DNA from: Acinetobacter sp. MB5
Lineage (GTDB): Bacteria > Pseudomonadota > Gammaproteobacteria > Pseudomonadales > Moraxellaceae
NCBI RefSeq assembly: GCF_003261585.1
Contig: NZ_POVU01000020.1
Location: 1 to 42,317, forward strand
Length of the DNA: 42,317 nucleotides
Direction: 5' to 3'
This document shows, in pieces, positions 1 to 8,011 of this stretch (its first letter is position 1; each line of letters begins with the position of its first letter). A model generated the notes under the pieces. The model did no database searches. It saw nothing but the letters and a program-made list of their open reading frames with translations, and was not told the origin of the DNA. Both the position numbers and the translations under genes were made by a program.

Positions 1-150
1 GATGTGCAAGGCACGTTTCTGGGCAGTCAAACCGAGCTGCTCAAGGCTGCTGTAAATATTATTAAACACGTTTTTTTCTGCTTGGGTTTTATTTTGCGCG
101 GTATGTTACAAGAACAAAAGAATGAAACCAACCCTTCTTTAGGATATTAA
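1..150. other. Partial open frames at the window edge, unresolved
   Basis: Two overlapping frames are open. On the minus strand, 105-1 reads 35 codons after an in-frame TAA (106-108) with no ATG, and includes NNIYSSLEQLGLTAQKRALH. On the plus strand, 1-150 reads 49 codons to a TAA. The minus reading looks slightly more protein-like but would lack its start, as in a truncated gene at an element edge. I recognise neither product. The sequence outside the window decides which is real. Confidence 0.25.
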
Positions 151-385
151 CTCGCTGTTTTGTATTAAATATATAATGACCATTTAGTTAAATTACACAC
201 ATATTTATGATTTTGTGAAAGAGTTTTGGTTTCTGGAGCAAGAATGTGACATTAAAATTTAGCTTTTAAATTTGTTTGATGTGATTAAATATTTGCAGCT
301 CCAATAGGTCGGTTTTTATCCCAATATTATACCGTTATCGTTATCTATCATTTAGACAACCTTACTATCCTACCTTTATTCATTT

Positions 386-404
386 GGGGGTATAACTGGG
401 GGTA
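386..404. repeat. Tandem GGGGGTA repeats near a putative attachment site
   Basis: Two GGGGGTA heptamers (386-392 and 398-404) repeat with a 12-base period in otherwise AT-rich DNA, about 70 bases from the tRNA-like core at 468-483. Short G-rich direct repeats like these are familiar near the ends of islands carrying tyrosine integrases, where they may act as arm-type integrase sites. That role is inferred; no integrase gene is inside the window. Confidence 0.4.
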
Positions 405-467
405 AAATTCAAAATACGCAGTTTTAATTTTAATTTATATCATATAGTTAATTTAAAAATATGATTC

Positions 468-483
468 CCTCTCTCGCCAGAAT
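468..483 (+). other. tRNA 3'-end-like core, candidate att remnant
   Basis: The segment reads GATTCCCTCTCTCGCC and resembles the T-arm 3' strand plus acceptor strand of a tRNA, of the kind seen in bacterial tRNA-Ser genes. The matching 5' part of a tRNA is absent: the preceding bases are AT-rich and the T-stem 5' side is missing. A terminator follows within a few bases, as after many tRNA genes. This fits the distal att site of an island that entered a tRNA 3' end. The parent tRNA is not in the window. Confidence 0.4.
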
Positions 484-486
484 TTA

Positions 487-523
487 AAAAGGCTTAAATC
501 TTTCGATTTAAGCCTTTTTCTTT
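487..523. terminator. Strong bidirectional Rho-independent terminator
   Basis: A perfect 14-base stem (AAAAAGGCTTAAAT / ATTTAAGCCTTTTT) encloses the loop CTTTCG, with T-rich flanks in both directions. It lies between the tRNA-like core and the 3' end of the CHAP-like gene, so it can end the latter (minus strand) and any transcript arriving from the left. Confidence 0.8.
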
Positions 524-538
524 AGTATATTTTCAGCA

Positions 539-1102
539 TCACGTTGCTGAAGCTAAACGATAGTAATGATATTCAACATCTTTATCTTTATAAACGGCAT
601 AGCTGTTTTGACGGAAATCTGAAATCCACTCTGAACCTGTATACCCTGCAATATGTCCATACACATGATTGTTGGTGGCATCAATGATATAGATATCCCC
701 TTTCTTCGGGTTATTAAATGCAGGTTTAATCTGCTTATAGCCATTTTTCTCTAAAGTATGTCCCCAATTTGCTGCTGCAATTGGGTGATTTGACACATCA
801 GCACCCGCAGTTTGCAATGCTATACGCACATTACGTGCGCACTTCTCTTTGCTTCTACGCGCAGAAATGCTTTCAAGTTTGGTGGAGAATTTAGACACAT
901 TGATACGCTGTGCAACAGTATGATGTGTAGTCCGATGTGTTACATGATGGATAGTTTTCGCATGATGGCTTTTTGCAGCCGTGCTATGCTGCTGATGAGC
1001 ATTATGTGCTTTCTTAACTGCACCACGTGAATGGCGAACGTGAACCTGAACAGAATGTGCATGGGTATCATGTGCATGAACCGCATGGTGAGCATGTATC
1101 AT
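539..1102 (-). CDS. His-rich CHAP/NlpC-P60-like cysteine amidase
   Basis: This 187-residue protein has two parts. Residues 1-61 are low complexity with 19 histidines. Residues 80-187 resemble a CHAP/NlpC-P60 cysteine amidase: a nucleophile in the context KCARNVRIAL (C88), a KKGDIYII strand, and a catalytic-type His in the context YGHIAGY (H150). Families with this C...H arrangement cut peptide bonds in peptidoglycan stem peptides, and the short CARxVRxAL context is also seen in type VI secretion amidase effectors. I see no signal peptide and no adjacent immunity gene or VgrG, so export and target are unknown. The His-rich head may bind metal or act as a linker. The gene lies next to a putative element end, which fits an accessory gene. 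The ATG at 1102 is the only good start; its ribosome site is weak. Confidence 0.65.
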   Translation of the reverse strand: MIHAHHAVHAHDTHAHSVQVHVRHSRGAVKKAHNAHQQHSTAAKSHHAKTIHHVTHRTTHHTVAQRINVSKFSTKLESISARRSKEKCARNVRIALQTAGADVSNHPIAAANWGHTLEKNGYKQIKPAFNNPKKGDIYIIDATNNHVYGHIAGYTGSEWISDFRQNSYAVYKDKDVEYHYYRLASAT

Positions 1103-1503
1103 TACAAAAACCTATTTTTTTCCATCAAAACATCAACAGCGTGACATTCTAGTAGGAAAGTATTTAAGGTGTGTGAAAGGGTTGTAACAAAGTTTAGGCA
1201 TTTCACAGGATAAAATGTACTTTTCCCACGTAAATTATCGCTATAGTTCTGATTTAAAAACGATATAACGTATCAACAAACATATTAGAAATACAATTCA
1301 CACGATCAAATATTGTTCAATTTTAAATGTAACTGAATTTTTTACATCCACAAAACATCTTATTAAAAGGAATAGTATTCACGATTTGCTCACAAAATAT
1401 ACCAATCCTCACAAATTAAACCTATTTTATTAGCACAAATATTTTTAAGCTATTTTGAACTGCGTTTCGTTATGCCAAAGATCAAAAAGGATGATTGCTT
1501 GCT
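1103..1503. other. AT-rich intergenic region
   Basis: This stretch lies between the CHAP-like gene (leaving leftwards) and a small plus-strand ORF. It must contain the promoter of the CHAP-like gene. I see no RNA gene, repeat or convincing operator. Confidence 0.4.
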
Positions 1504-1617
1504 ATGAAACTATGGTTTAAAAAATATGACCGACTTCTCTTAAGTGTCGGTTTGCTCAAGGTCAGTTTACTTCTAGCACTGATGCTCTCAGGCGGACACA
1601 TGCGCCCCGATTTATAA
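1504..1617 (+). CDS. Small hydrophobic peptide, 37 residues
   Basis: The frame begins MKLWFKKYDRLLLSVG, contains one hydrophobic segment (about residues 11-30) and ends SGGHMRPDL. A purine-rich AAGGATG lies 10-15 bases before the ATG, so translation is plausible. The positive N-terminus followed by one helix fits a single-pass inner-membrane peptide. I do not recognise it. It stands alone, convergent with the fru operon, with only a short gap to the fruA terminator. Confidence 0.45.
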   Translation: MKLWFKKYDRLLLSVGLLKVSLLLALMLSGGHMRPDL

Positions 1618-1619
1618 AA

Positions 1620-1651
1620 CAAAAAAACTGAACCCCTTTCGAGATTCAGTT
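1620..1651 (-). terminator. fru operon terminator
   Basis: On the minus strand, stem AACTGAA pairs with TTCAGTT across a 12-base loop and is followed by a run of T, about 20 bases after the fruA stop. It ends the fruBKA transcript. Confidence 0.75.
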
Positions 1652-1670
1652 CTTCTCATGCTTTAGTTAC

Positions 1671-3386
1671 TTAAGCAGTAGCTGAGGTTACAGCCACGCG
1701 CTGTTTAATGAATGCATAACTCACGCCTGTTACCAAACTTCCGATTGCAATTGCCAATAAATACTGCAATGGATGATTGATTGCATTTGGAATCACCAAG
1801 GCAATAATACCGCCATGTGGCGTGACCAGTTCACATTTGAACATTGCAACTAGCGCACCTGTCACCGCTCCACCAGCAATGGTACATGGAATCACACGAA
1901 TCGGGTCTTTGGCTGCAAATGGAATCGCACCTTCAGAAATGAAGCACAATCCCAAGACAATTGCTGCTTTACCTGCATCTTGCTCTGATTTCGCAAATTT
2001 ATTTTTTGCCAAGAGCGTCGCGATTGCCATACCCAGTGGTGGCACCATGCCCGCGGCCATGGTAATCGCCATCGGGCCATAAGTTTGAGATGTCAGCAAA
2101 CCCACCGTAAAGGCATAGGCTGCTTTATTGATCGGGCCACCCAAATCAATACACATCATACTGCCCAAGACTACGCCCATGATCATGGCATTGGTTGTAC
2201 CCATCGTGGCAAGAAACTCTTTTAACAAATCAAAGAGTTCAGCAACTGGATGCCCCACGATATAAATCATGATCAGTCCAACTGCCAAACTTGCCAGTAA
2301 AGGAATAATCAAAATCGGCTTTAAGGCTTCCAAACTTGAAGGCAGTTTAACTTTTTTGGCAAGAAACAACGCAATATAACCCGCCAAGAAACCTGCAACC
2401 AAACCACCCAAGAAGCCTGCTTGCAGTTGCGCTGCCAGTAAGCCACCAATCAAACCAGGGGTCAAACCAGGACGATCAGCAATCGAATAGGCAATATAAC
2501 CTGCCAGCATCGGTACCATGAGGGTAAATGCAGCAACACCAATCTGTTTTAAGGATGCTGCAAAACTACCATCAACAGGGTTTAAACCAAACATGAAAGA
2601 AATCGCGATGATTAAACCACCCGCGACGACCATTGGCAGCATGAAAGACACACCAGTCAGCAGGTGCTTATAAATGCCAACTTTTTCTTTCTTCTCCGAG
2701 CCTTCGCTGTTTGCAGTTGCTTGCTGTTTGCCTGACTCAAGTACTTTTGCTTCTTTGATCGCGCTAGCAAATGCTTTATCAGTTTGCTTGAGCGCAAAGC
2801 CTGTACCACAACGATACACGCGCTTGCCCACAAAACGGTCGGTATTGACTTCAATATCAGTCGCCAAAATCACGATATCCGCATCAGCAATGGCTTCAGC
2901 AGACAAAATATTCTTTGCGCCAACAGAACCTTGAGTTTCCACATGAATCTCATAGCCCAGTTTCGTTGCACCATGTTGTAGTGCTTCGGCCGCCATAAAG
3001 GTATGGGCAACCCCTGTTGGGCAAGCGGTAATCGCGACAAATTTGCGTGCTTCTGTGTTAGCTTGTTGCGGTTGTTCAGCAAGCTCTGTAACTGTTTTAG
3101 CAGTCGCCAAAGCCTGTTGCAATAACGCATTTGGATCTTGCTGTGCCTGATCCAAATCAATCAAGGCCACTTTTTGCGTGTCAGCAAGCTGTAAATGAGG
3201 TAATTTCTGTCCAAGCACCACAACCACATCCGCAGGCAACGAAGCGACTTGCTCAAGCTCTTCAACAACCTGAGCCTGATGCCCTGCTTTTTGAGCAGCC
3301 TGTGCAAGTTTCTTTGCCAAAATCAATGCATTGATGGATTGTTCAGCACTATGCGGCACAAATAAAATCTGATGAATGTCTGACAT
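1671..3386 (-). CDS. fruA: PTS fructose transporter subunit EIIBC
   Basis: This 571-residue permease imports fructose and phosphorylates it to fructose 1-phosphate. Residues 1-100 form a degenerate EIIB-like domain. Residues 115-210 are the active EIIB domain with the phospho-cysteine in ACPTGVAHTF (C122). From about residue 236 the EIIC membrane domain starts (KHLLTGVSFMLPMVVAGG), with several hydrophobic helices and the GGPINKAAY motif. It is the last gene of fruB-fruK-fruA; the ATG lies 4 bases after the fruK stop, so the genes are probably translationally coupled. A terminator follows. Length and domain order match FruA of Pseudomonas and enteric bacteria. Confidence 0.96.
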   Translation of the reverse strand: MSDIHQILFVPHSAEQSINALILAKKLAQAAQKAGHQAQVVEELEQVASLPADVVVVLGQKLPHLQLADTQKVALIDLDQAQQDPNALLQQALATAKTVTELAEQPQQANTEARKFVAITACPTGVAHTFMAAEALQHGATKLGYEIHVETQGSVGAKNILSAEAIADADIVILATDIEVNTDRFVGKRVYRCGTGFALKQTDKAFASAIKEAKVLESGKQQATANSEGSEKKEKVGIYKHLLTGVSFMLPMVVAGGLIIAISFMFGLNPVDGSFAASLKQIGVAAFTLMVPMLAGYIAYSIADRPGLTPGLIGGLLAAQLQAGFLGGLVAGFLAGYIALFLAKKVKLPSSLEALKPILIIPLLASLAVGLIMIYIVGHPVAELFDLLKEFLATMGTTNAMIMGVVLGSMMCIDLGGPINKAAYAFTVGLLTSQTYGPMAITMAAGMVPPLGMAIATLLAKNKFAKSEQDAGKAAIVLGLCFISEGAIPFAAKDPIRVIPCTIAGGAVTGALVAMFKCELVTPHGGIIALVIPNAINHPLQYLLAIAIGSLVTGVSYAFIKQRVAVTSATA

Positions 3387-3390
3387 GGTC

Positions 3391-4326
3391 TTAACTCAAT
3401 GAATTGATGGCAATTTGCTGTTTCAGGTTTTCAATCACGGATAAATCTGGCACTTGAAAACCAATTTGGGTCACAGCATGACTGGCAATCGCAGTCGCAG
3501 TTTTTAAAATGTCTTCGGCACTTGAATCACTCAACAAACCATGAATCATTCCTGCAACCAAAGAGTCACCTGCACCGACTGTACTTTTAACTTGTACACG
3601 TGGTGCTTGAGCATGCAATGGATGGGTTGGATGTAACCAGTTCACACCACCCTCACCCATCGAAACAAGAATATGCTCAATCTGCATATGATCCATCGAT
3701 TGGAAAAGTTGCTGCTGCTCAGTATAAGTACTTGCAGGCAGATGATAGGTTTCCGTGAGCTCATCACCATTCGGTTTAATCAACCACGGATTCGCTGCAA
3801 TTGCTGCACTTAACGCCTGACCACTGGTGTCTACAGCGACTTTTTTACCTTGCTGATTCAACCATTCAATCAGTTGTTTCAACTCATTGGCATCAAAACC
3901 TGGCGGCAAACTGCCTGCGATCACCACAATTTCGATCTCAGCGAGAACGCTTTGAATCTTGTCAAATAATTGCTGTTTGGCAAGGGCATCAATCTGGACG
4001 CCTTTGCCATTAATATCGGTCATACGACCTGAAGCTTCCGCAATTTTAATGTTTTGGCGGGTTTCGCCTGCCACATAGACAAACTGATTTTCAAAGCCTT
4101 CTTGGGCAAAGTGTGCATCAAAAATTTGACGATTGTCTGCACCTAGAAAGCCTGTCACGATGACATCATGCCCTAAATCTTTCAGCACTTGCGCAACATT
4201 TAAGCCTTTACCCGCAGCATGGGTTTCAACCGCATGATGGCGATTGACTTCACCGACCTGCAAGTTGTCTAGCTGCAAAGTGACATCAATCGCAGGATTG
4301 AGGGTCACTGTTAAAATTTTTGCCAT
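3391..4326 (-). CDS. fruK: 1-phosphofructokinase
   Basis: This 311-residue PfkB-family sugar kinase phosphorylates fructose 1-phosphate to fructose 1,6-bisphosphate with ATP, moving the fruA product into glycolysis. The N-terminal TLNPAIDVT and GKGLNVA motifs and the C-terminal VGAGDSLVAGM signature (GAGD 251-254, catalytic Asp254) are intact. It sits between fruB and fruA with gaps of only 5 and 4 bases. The ATG at 4326 is the natural start because it immediately follows the fruB stop and begins the conserved MAKILTVTLNPA strand. Confidence 0.96.
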   Translation of the reverse strand: MAKILTVTLNPAIDVTLQLDNLQVGEVNRHHAVETHAAGKGLNVAQVLKDLGHDVIVTGFLGADNRQIFDAHFAQEGFENQFVYVAGETRQNIKIAEASGRMTDINGKGVQIDALAKQQLFDKIQSVLAEIEIVVIAGSLPPGFDANELKQLIEWLNQQGKKVAVDTSGQALSAAIAANPWLIKPNGDELTETYHLPASTYTEQQQLFQSMDHMQIEHILVSMGEGGVNWLHPTHPLHAQAPRVQVKSTVGAGDSLVAGMIHGLLSDSSAEDILKTATAIASHAVTQIGFQVPDLSVIENLKQQIAINSLS

Positions 4327-4331
4327 ACCAC

Positions 4332-7184
4332 TTACTCAACTAAATTACGGACTGCGGTTGCAGTGTCACAAGCTAACGCACGTTGTGCCAATTGCTGACA
4401 GTCAGCAAAATTTAACTGTCGAATCTGTGCTTTGACCAATGGAATGCGGGTACTCGACATACTCAGCTCATCCACCCCAAGCCCCATCAATACTGGGACA
4501 GCTTTAGGGTCGCCTGCCAATTCACCGCAAATACCGACCCATTTACCATGCTGATGTGCAGCACGTACAGTTTGGTCAATCAGTAATAAAACGCTTGGAT
4601 GCAAACCATCCGCCTCAGCCGACAACACAGGATGTCCACGGTCAATCGCCATGGTGTACTGGGTCAGGTCATTGGTGCCGATACTAAAGAAATCGACTTC
4701 CTGCGCCAAAATTGGCGAGAGCAATGCCGCCGCAGGCACTTCAATCATGATACCCACTTCAAGGTGCTCACACGGATGCGCTGCACGGACTTCATCCAAA
4801 ATGGCTTTGGCTTCACGCCATTCTTCTACACGTCCAATCATCGGGAACATAATGCGTAAAGGACGATTATCCGCAGCCTTAAGCAACGCGACCAGTTGCT
4901 GACGCAGTAATTCCGGTTGACGCAAAGTCAAACGAATGCCGCGTAAACCCAAGAACGGGTTTTCTTCAGGTGCAATCGGTAAATATGGCAATGGTTTGTC
5001 ACCACCGACATCGAGAGTACGCACCACCAACGGACGACCTGCCAAAGCATCAAACACCACACGATAATCTGCTTCTTGAACGGCTTCGTTTGGCGCGCTG
5101 TTATGCGACATAAATACCAATTCAGTCCGCAGTAAACCAATGGCTTCTGCACCATGTTCAACTGCTTGAGCGGTCGCTTGTACTTTGCCGATATTGGCTG
5201 CAATCTCGATTGCATGCTGATCCAGCGTAATTGCAGGTTCCAAACAATGCTGCTCGGCCTGCTCACGCAGTTGGCGTTGACGCTCACGCTCAGCAATCGC
5301 CTGTTCGATGCGCTCAGCTTCAGGCTTGACGATGAATTCGCCTGTATCGCCATCAATCAGCACAACGCTGTGATTGGGAATATTCAGCACTGCTGAGCCT
5401 GCTCCAACCACCGCAGGAATGCCTAAAGCACGGGCTACAATCGCACTATGCGCGCTCGCACCACCAACAGCCGTTAAAATCCCTGCAACACGGTCTTTGT
5501 TGAGACGTGCCACATCACTTGGCCCAACATCATGCATCACCAAAATATACGGTTCTTGCGGCTCGGTAATTTCTGGCGCACCACACAAGACCGCAAGGAC
5601 ACGCTCACCAATATCACGTAAGTCTGCGGCACGTTCAGCCAGCAAATGGTCATTCAGTGATTCTTGCGCTTTGGCAGCCGCTTCAATATGTTCATGCCAC
5701 GCAGCGGCAGCGGATAAATTTTGCTGTACACCGCGTTGTACACTTTGGATTAAATCTGGGTCATCCAGCATTTCCAAATGTGCCATGAAAATCTGTTTGA
5801 TCGCTTCAATCGAGCTTTGAGCAATAAACTGGCGAATGCTATTTTTGACCTGACGAATCGCGATATCGAGCTTTTCGCTTTCCGCTTTCAGGCTTGAACC
5901 AAAACGGTCATATTTAAACTTGCGTGGTTTCACCACATGCGCAGGGCCAAACGCCAAACCAGCCGATGCTGCAATCCCGTGACTTTGATCAGGTACTGCT
6001 TGGATTTCTTCTTCAACCACAATGCTCGGAACAGGCTGCGCTGCTGTCGCAGTTTCCTGAACTGGCTCAACTTCTTCACCCAAGCCGTGTTGAACGGCAG
6101 CAATCACACTTGCTAATCCCGCAACAGCATCGGTTTCAGGTTCAGCAATAAACGTCAGGGTTTGTCCACGTTTACAGCCCAACGACAACAATTTAGTTAG
6201 ACTTTTTGCCGAAACAAACTGCCCACCATCGACAGACACCTGAATCTCACCTTGGAAAGCCTTACAGGTATTCACCAACTGCGTTGCAGGTCGTGCGTGC
6301 AACCCATGTGCATTGGCCAGTACCACGCGCTGCGATACCCAATCAGGAATAATTTCTGCACCAATCAACTGGGCAATTTGCTGCGCATCTTTTTGCTGAC
6401 TCAAGCTTTGTAACTGCTCAGGATCAAAGAAAATGTCCATAAGTCGGTTAAACTGGGTCATATCGAGTTGTGGATTGCTGGCAATACACAACAACGTGCC
6501 GAGTTGCTGACCTTGATACTGAATCGGCTGTTCAGCCTGAATAATGCTGACCGCAGGGCTCAACACATGCTGGCTCGCAGTAATCGACCATAAGTCTTCA
6601 CCCAAATGAATCATATTTTTGGGTTGTAACTGGCTCAGGAAGCCACATTCCACCATTTTTTGTTGTTTCAACAATTGGCTGGCTTGCCAGATAAAATCAT
6701 CCAGATCAGACACAGCCACTTGAGTGGCAATCAAGTTTTCATGCAATGCCAAAGATGGCGGCTGTGCCTGTAAAAGTTCAATAATTTGCTGAGCCGATTC
6801 GGCATTTTTCACGCGCTCAGAAACATCATCGAGCAAAGCTCGGGTCAGAATTTGTAAAACTTGTAAATGTTCATCTGACTTTGCAGCAATCACCACTGCC
6901 AAATAAATTTTATTTTCACCATCCCAGACCACACCTTCAGGAAAGTGGGCTAAACGCACCCCAGTCTCTAAAATATACTGGCGCGACTGTGGTGTTCCAT
7001 GCGGAATGGCAATGCCTTGCCCCAAGTAAGTTGCACTTTGTTGCTCACGTCCAAGTAAACCCTGAATATATTCAGGCGTAACCAGTTGATCTTCAACCAA
7101 AATATCCACTAGACATTGCAACGCCTGAGCTTTATCTACAGCATGCTGATTCATCCGAACATGTTGTGTATCTAGCGCTAACAT
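4332..7184 (-). CDS. fruB: PTS fusion protein EIIA(Fru)-HPr-EI
   Basis: This 950-residue multiphosphoryl transfer protein carries the whole soluble phosphorelay for fructose in one chain. Residues 1-145 are EIIA(Fru), with the phospho-His in IAIPHGT (H62). Residues 150-275 are a poorly conserved linker or M-like region. Residues 285-370 are HPr (NAHGLHARPA, H296). Residues 400-950 are enzyme I, with GGASAHSAIVARALGIP (H579) and a C-terminal PEP-binding barrel including GICGELAGDP. The phosphate path is PEP to EI to HPr to EIIA to FruA. A Glu/Pro/Val-rich hinge (370-400) separates HPr from EI. The ATG at 7184 has AAGGA 6 bases upstream. The same fusion is known as FruB in Pseudomonas. It heads the operon; no fruR repressor gene is adjacent. 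Confidence 0.95.
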   Translation of the reverse strand: MLALDTQHVRMNQHAVDKAQALQCLVDILVEDQLVTPEYIQGLLGREQQSATYLGQGIAIPHGTPQSRQYILETGVRLAHFPEGVVWDGENKIYLAVVIAAKSDEHLQVLQILTRALLDDVSERVKNAESAQQIIELLQAQPPSLALHENLIATQVAVSDLDDFIWQASQLLKQQKMVECGFLSQLQPKNMIHLGEDLWSITASQHVLSPAVSIIQAEQPIQYQGQQLGTLLCIASNPQLDMTQFNRLMDIFFDPEQLQSLSQQKDAQQIAQLIGAEIIPDWVSQRVVLANAHGLHARPATQLVNTCKAFQGEIQVSVDGGQFVSAKSLTKLLSLGCKRGQTLTFIAEPETDAVAGLASVIAAVQHGLGEEVEPVQETATAAQPVPSIVVEEEIQAVPDQSHGIAASAGLAFGPAHVVKPRKFKYDRFGSSLKAESEKLDIAIRQVKNSIRQFIAQSSIEAIKQIFMAHLEMLDDPDLIQSVQRGVQQNLSAAAAWHEHIEAAAKAQESLNDHLLAERAADLRDIGERVLAVLCGAPEITEPQEPYILVMHDVGPSDVARLNKDRVAGILTAVGGASAHSAIVARALGIPAVVGAGSAVLNIPNHSVVLIDGDTGEFIVKPEAERIEQAIAERERQRQLREQAEQHCLEPAITLDQHAIEIAANIGKVQATAQAVEHGAEAIGLLRTELVFMSHNSAPNEAVQEADYRVVFDALAGRPLVVRTLDVGGDKPLPYLPIAPEENPFLGLRGIRLTLRQPELLRQQLVALLKAADNRPLRIMFPMIGRVEEWREAKAILDEVRAAHPCEHLEVGIMIEVPAAALLSPILAQEVDFFSIGTNDLTQYTMAIDRGHPVLSAEADGLHPSVLLLIDQTVRAAHQHGKWVGICGELAGDPKAVPVLMGLGVDELSMSSTRIPLVKAQIRQLNFADCQQLAQRALACDTATAVRNLVE

Positions 7185-7225
7185 AAGAATTCCTTGAAAA
7201 ACATCATAAGTCGAGTTGAGGCGGT

Positions 7226-7251
7226 GCCTTTCTAGAGAAAAAACGAAAGGC
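7226..7251. promoter_or_regulatory. Inverted repeat in the fruB upstream region
   Basis: GCCTTTC (7226-7232) and GAAAGGC (7245-7251) form a 7-base inverted repeat, 42-67 bases before the fruB start. It could be an operator for a fructose-responsive repressor or a hairpin in the 5' untranslated RNA. The remaining 7252-7495 holds the promoters of fruB and ybaK; I see no further clear site. Confidence 0.35.
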
Positions 7252-7495
7252 GGATTCTACTCGGGTTTCCTCTGAAAATCAGTTTTTTTGATCATCATCG
7301 CTTGGATTTTTGCGGGGTAAAATCATAGCTTTTAAATATTAATTGAGAATTAAGCTTTTGAGTGTAACGATTGTACAAAAGCGCACCACACTTGCATCTG
7401 ACTTGGCTGATTCAGGCATTTATCTATCAATCTGCAATGCTCAAGTGAAAACAGGACTATAATGCCGACATTCTTATTTGCATCAGAGTTTTGCG

Positions 7496-7963
7496 ATGAC
7501 CCCTGCCTGTAAATTACTCCAATCGAAAAAAATTACATTTAGCGTGCATGAATATGAGCACGATGCCAATGCCAAAAGCTTTGGACTTGAAGCGGCTGAA
7601 AAGCTGAATTTAGCCGTCCATGAAGTGTTTAAAACTTTATTGGTGACGGATGATAAAAATCACTTTGTGGCTATCTTGCCTGTACAACATCAGTTGAACT
7701 TAAAAAAAGTAGCGACCGCATTAGGTTGCAAAAAACTGCACATGGCAGACCCGAAAGATGCTGAACGCCTCACAGGTTACTTGGTCGGTGGAATTAGTCC
7801 ATTGGGACAGAAAAAACGTCTGAAAACCGTGATTGATACCAGTGCACAAGTTTTAGGGAAAATGTATGTCAGCGGTGGCAAACGTGGTTTGGATATTGGC
7901 TTGTCCCCACAAGATTTGGCTCAATTACTCGGAGCAAACTTTGCCGATGTGGTCGATGTCTAA
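7496..7963 (+). CDS. ybaK: Cys-tRNA(Pro)/Cys-tRNA(Cys) deacylase YbaK
   Basis: This 155-residue protein of the YbaK/EbsC family hydrolyses misacylated Cys-tRNA(Pro), a trans-editing function that backs up prolyl-tRNA synthetase. The family regions [16 protein letters not shown] and VFKTLLV, the later [10 protein letters not shown] motif and the C-terminal [14 protein letters not shown] segment are present. An in-frame TTG at 7478 would add six residues, but the ATG at 7496 gives MTPACKLL, the usual family start and length (about 155-160). It is divergent from fruB and ends in a terminator shared with the phosphate transporter. Confidence 0.92.
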   Translation: MTPACKLLQSKKITFSVHEYEHDANAKSFGLEAAEKLNLAVHEVFKTLLVTDDKNHFVAILPVQHQLNLKKVATALGCKKLHMADPKDAERLTGYLVGGISPLGQKKRLKTVIDTSAQVLGKMYVSGGKRGLDIGLSPQDLAQLLGANFADVVDV

Positions 7964-7966
7964 AAC

Positions 7967-7996
7967 AAAAAAAGACCTCTGATGAGGTCTTTTTTT
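7967..7996. terminator. Bidirectional terminator between ybaK and pit
   Basis: AAAAAAGACCTC and GAGGTCTTTTTT form a stem with a very short loop and T-runs on both strands, placed between two convergent genes. Confidence 0.9.
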
Positions 7997-8011
7997 ACAG
8001 CGAGTTATCTC

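Noticed and set aside
4928..5356. 142-codon minus-strand frame inside fruB
   Set aside because: It lies wholly within the enzyme I domain of fruB in another frame and shows no motif.
7462..7495. Upstream starts (ATG 7462, TTG 7478) for ybaK
   Set aside because: ATG 7462 is in another frame and the TTG extension lies outside the family length; ATG 7496 gives the conserved N-terminus.
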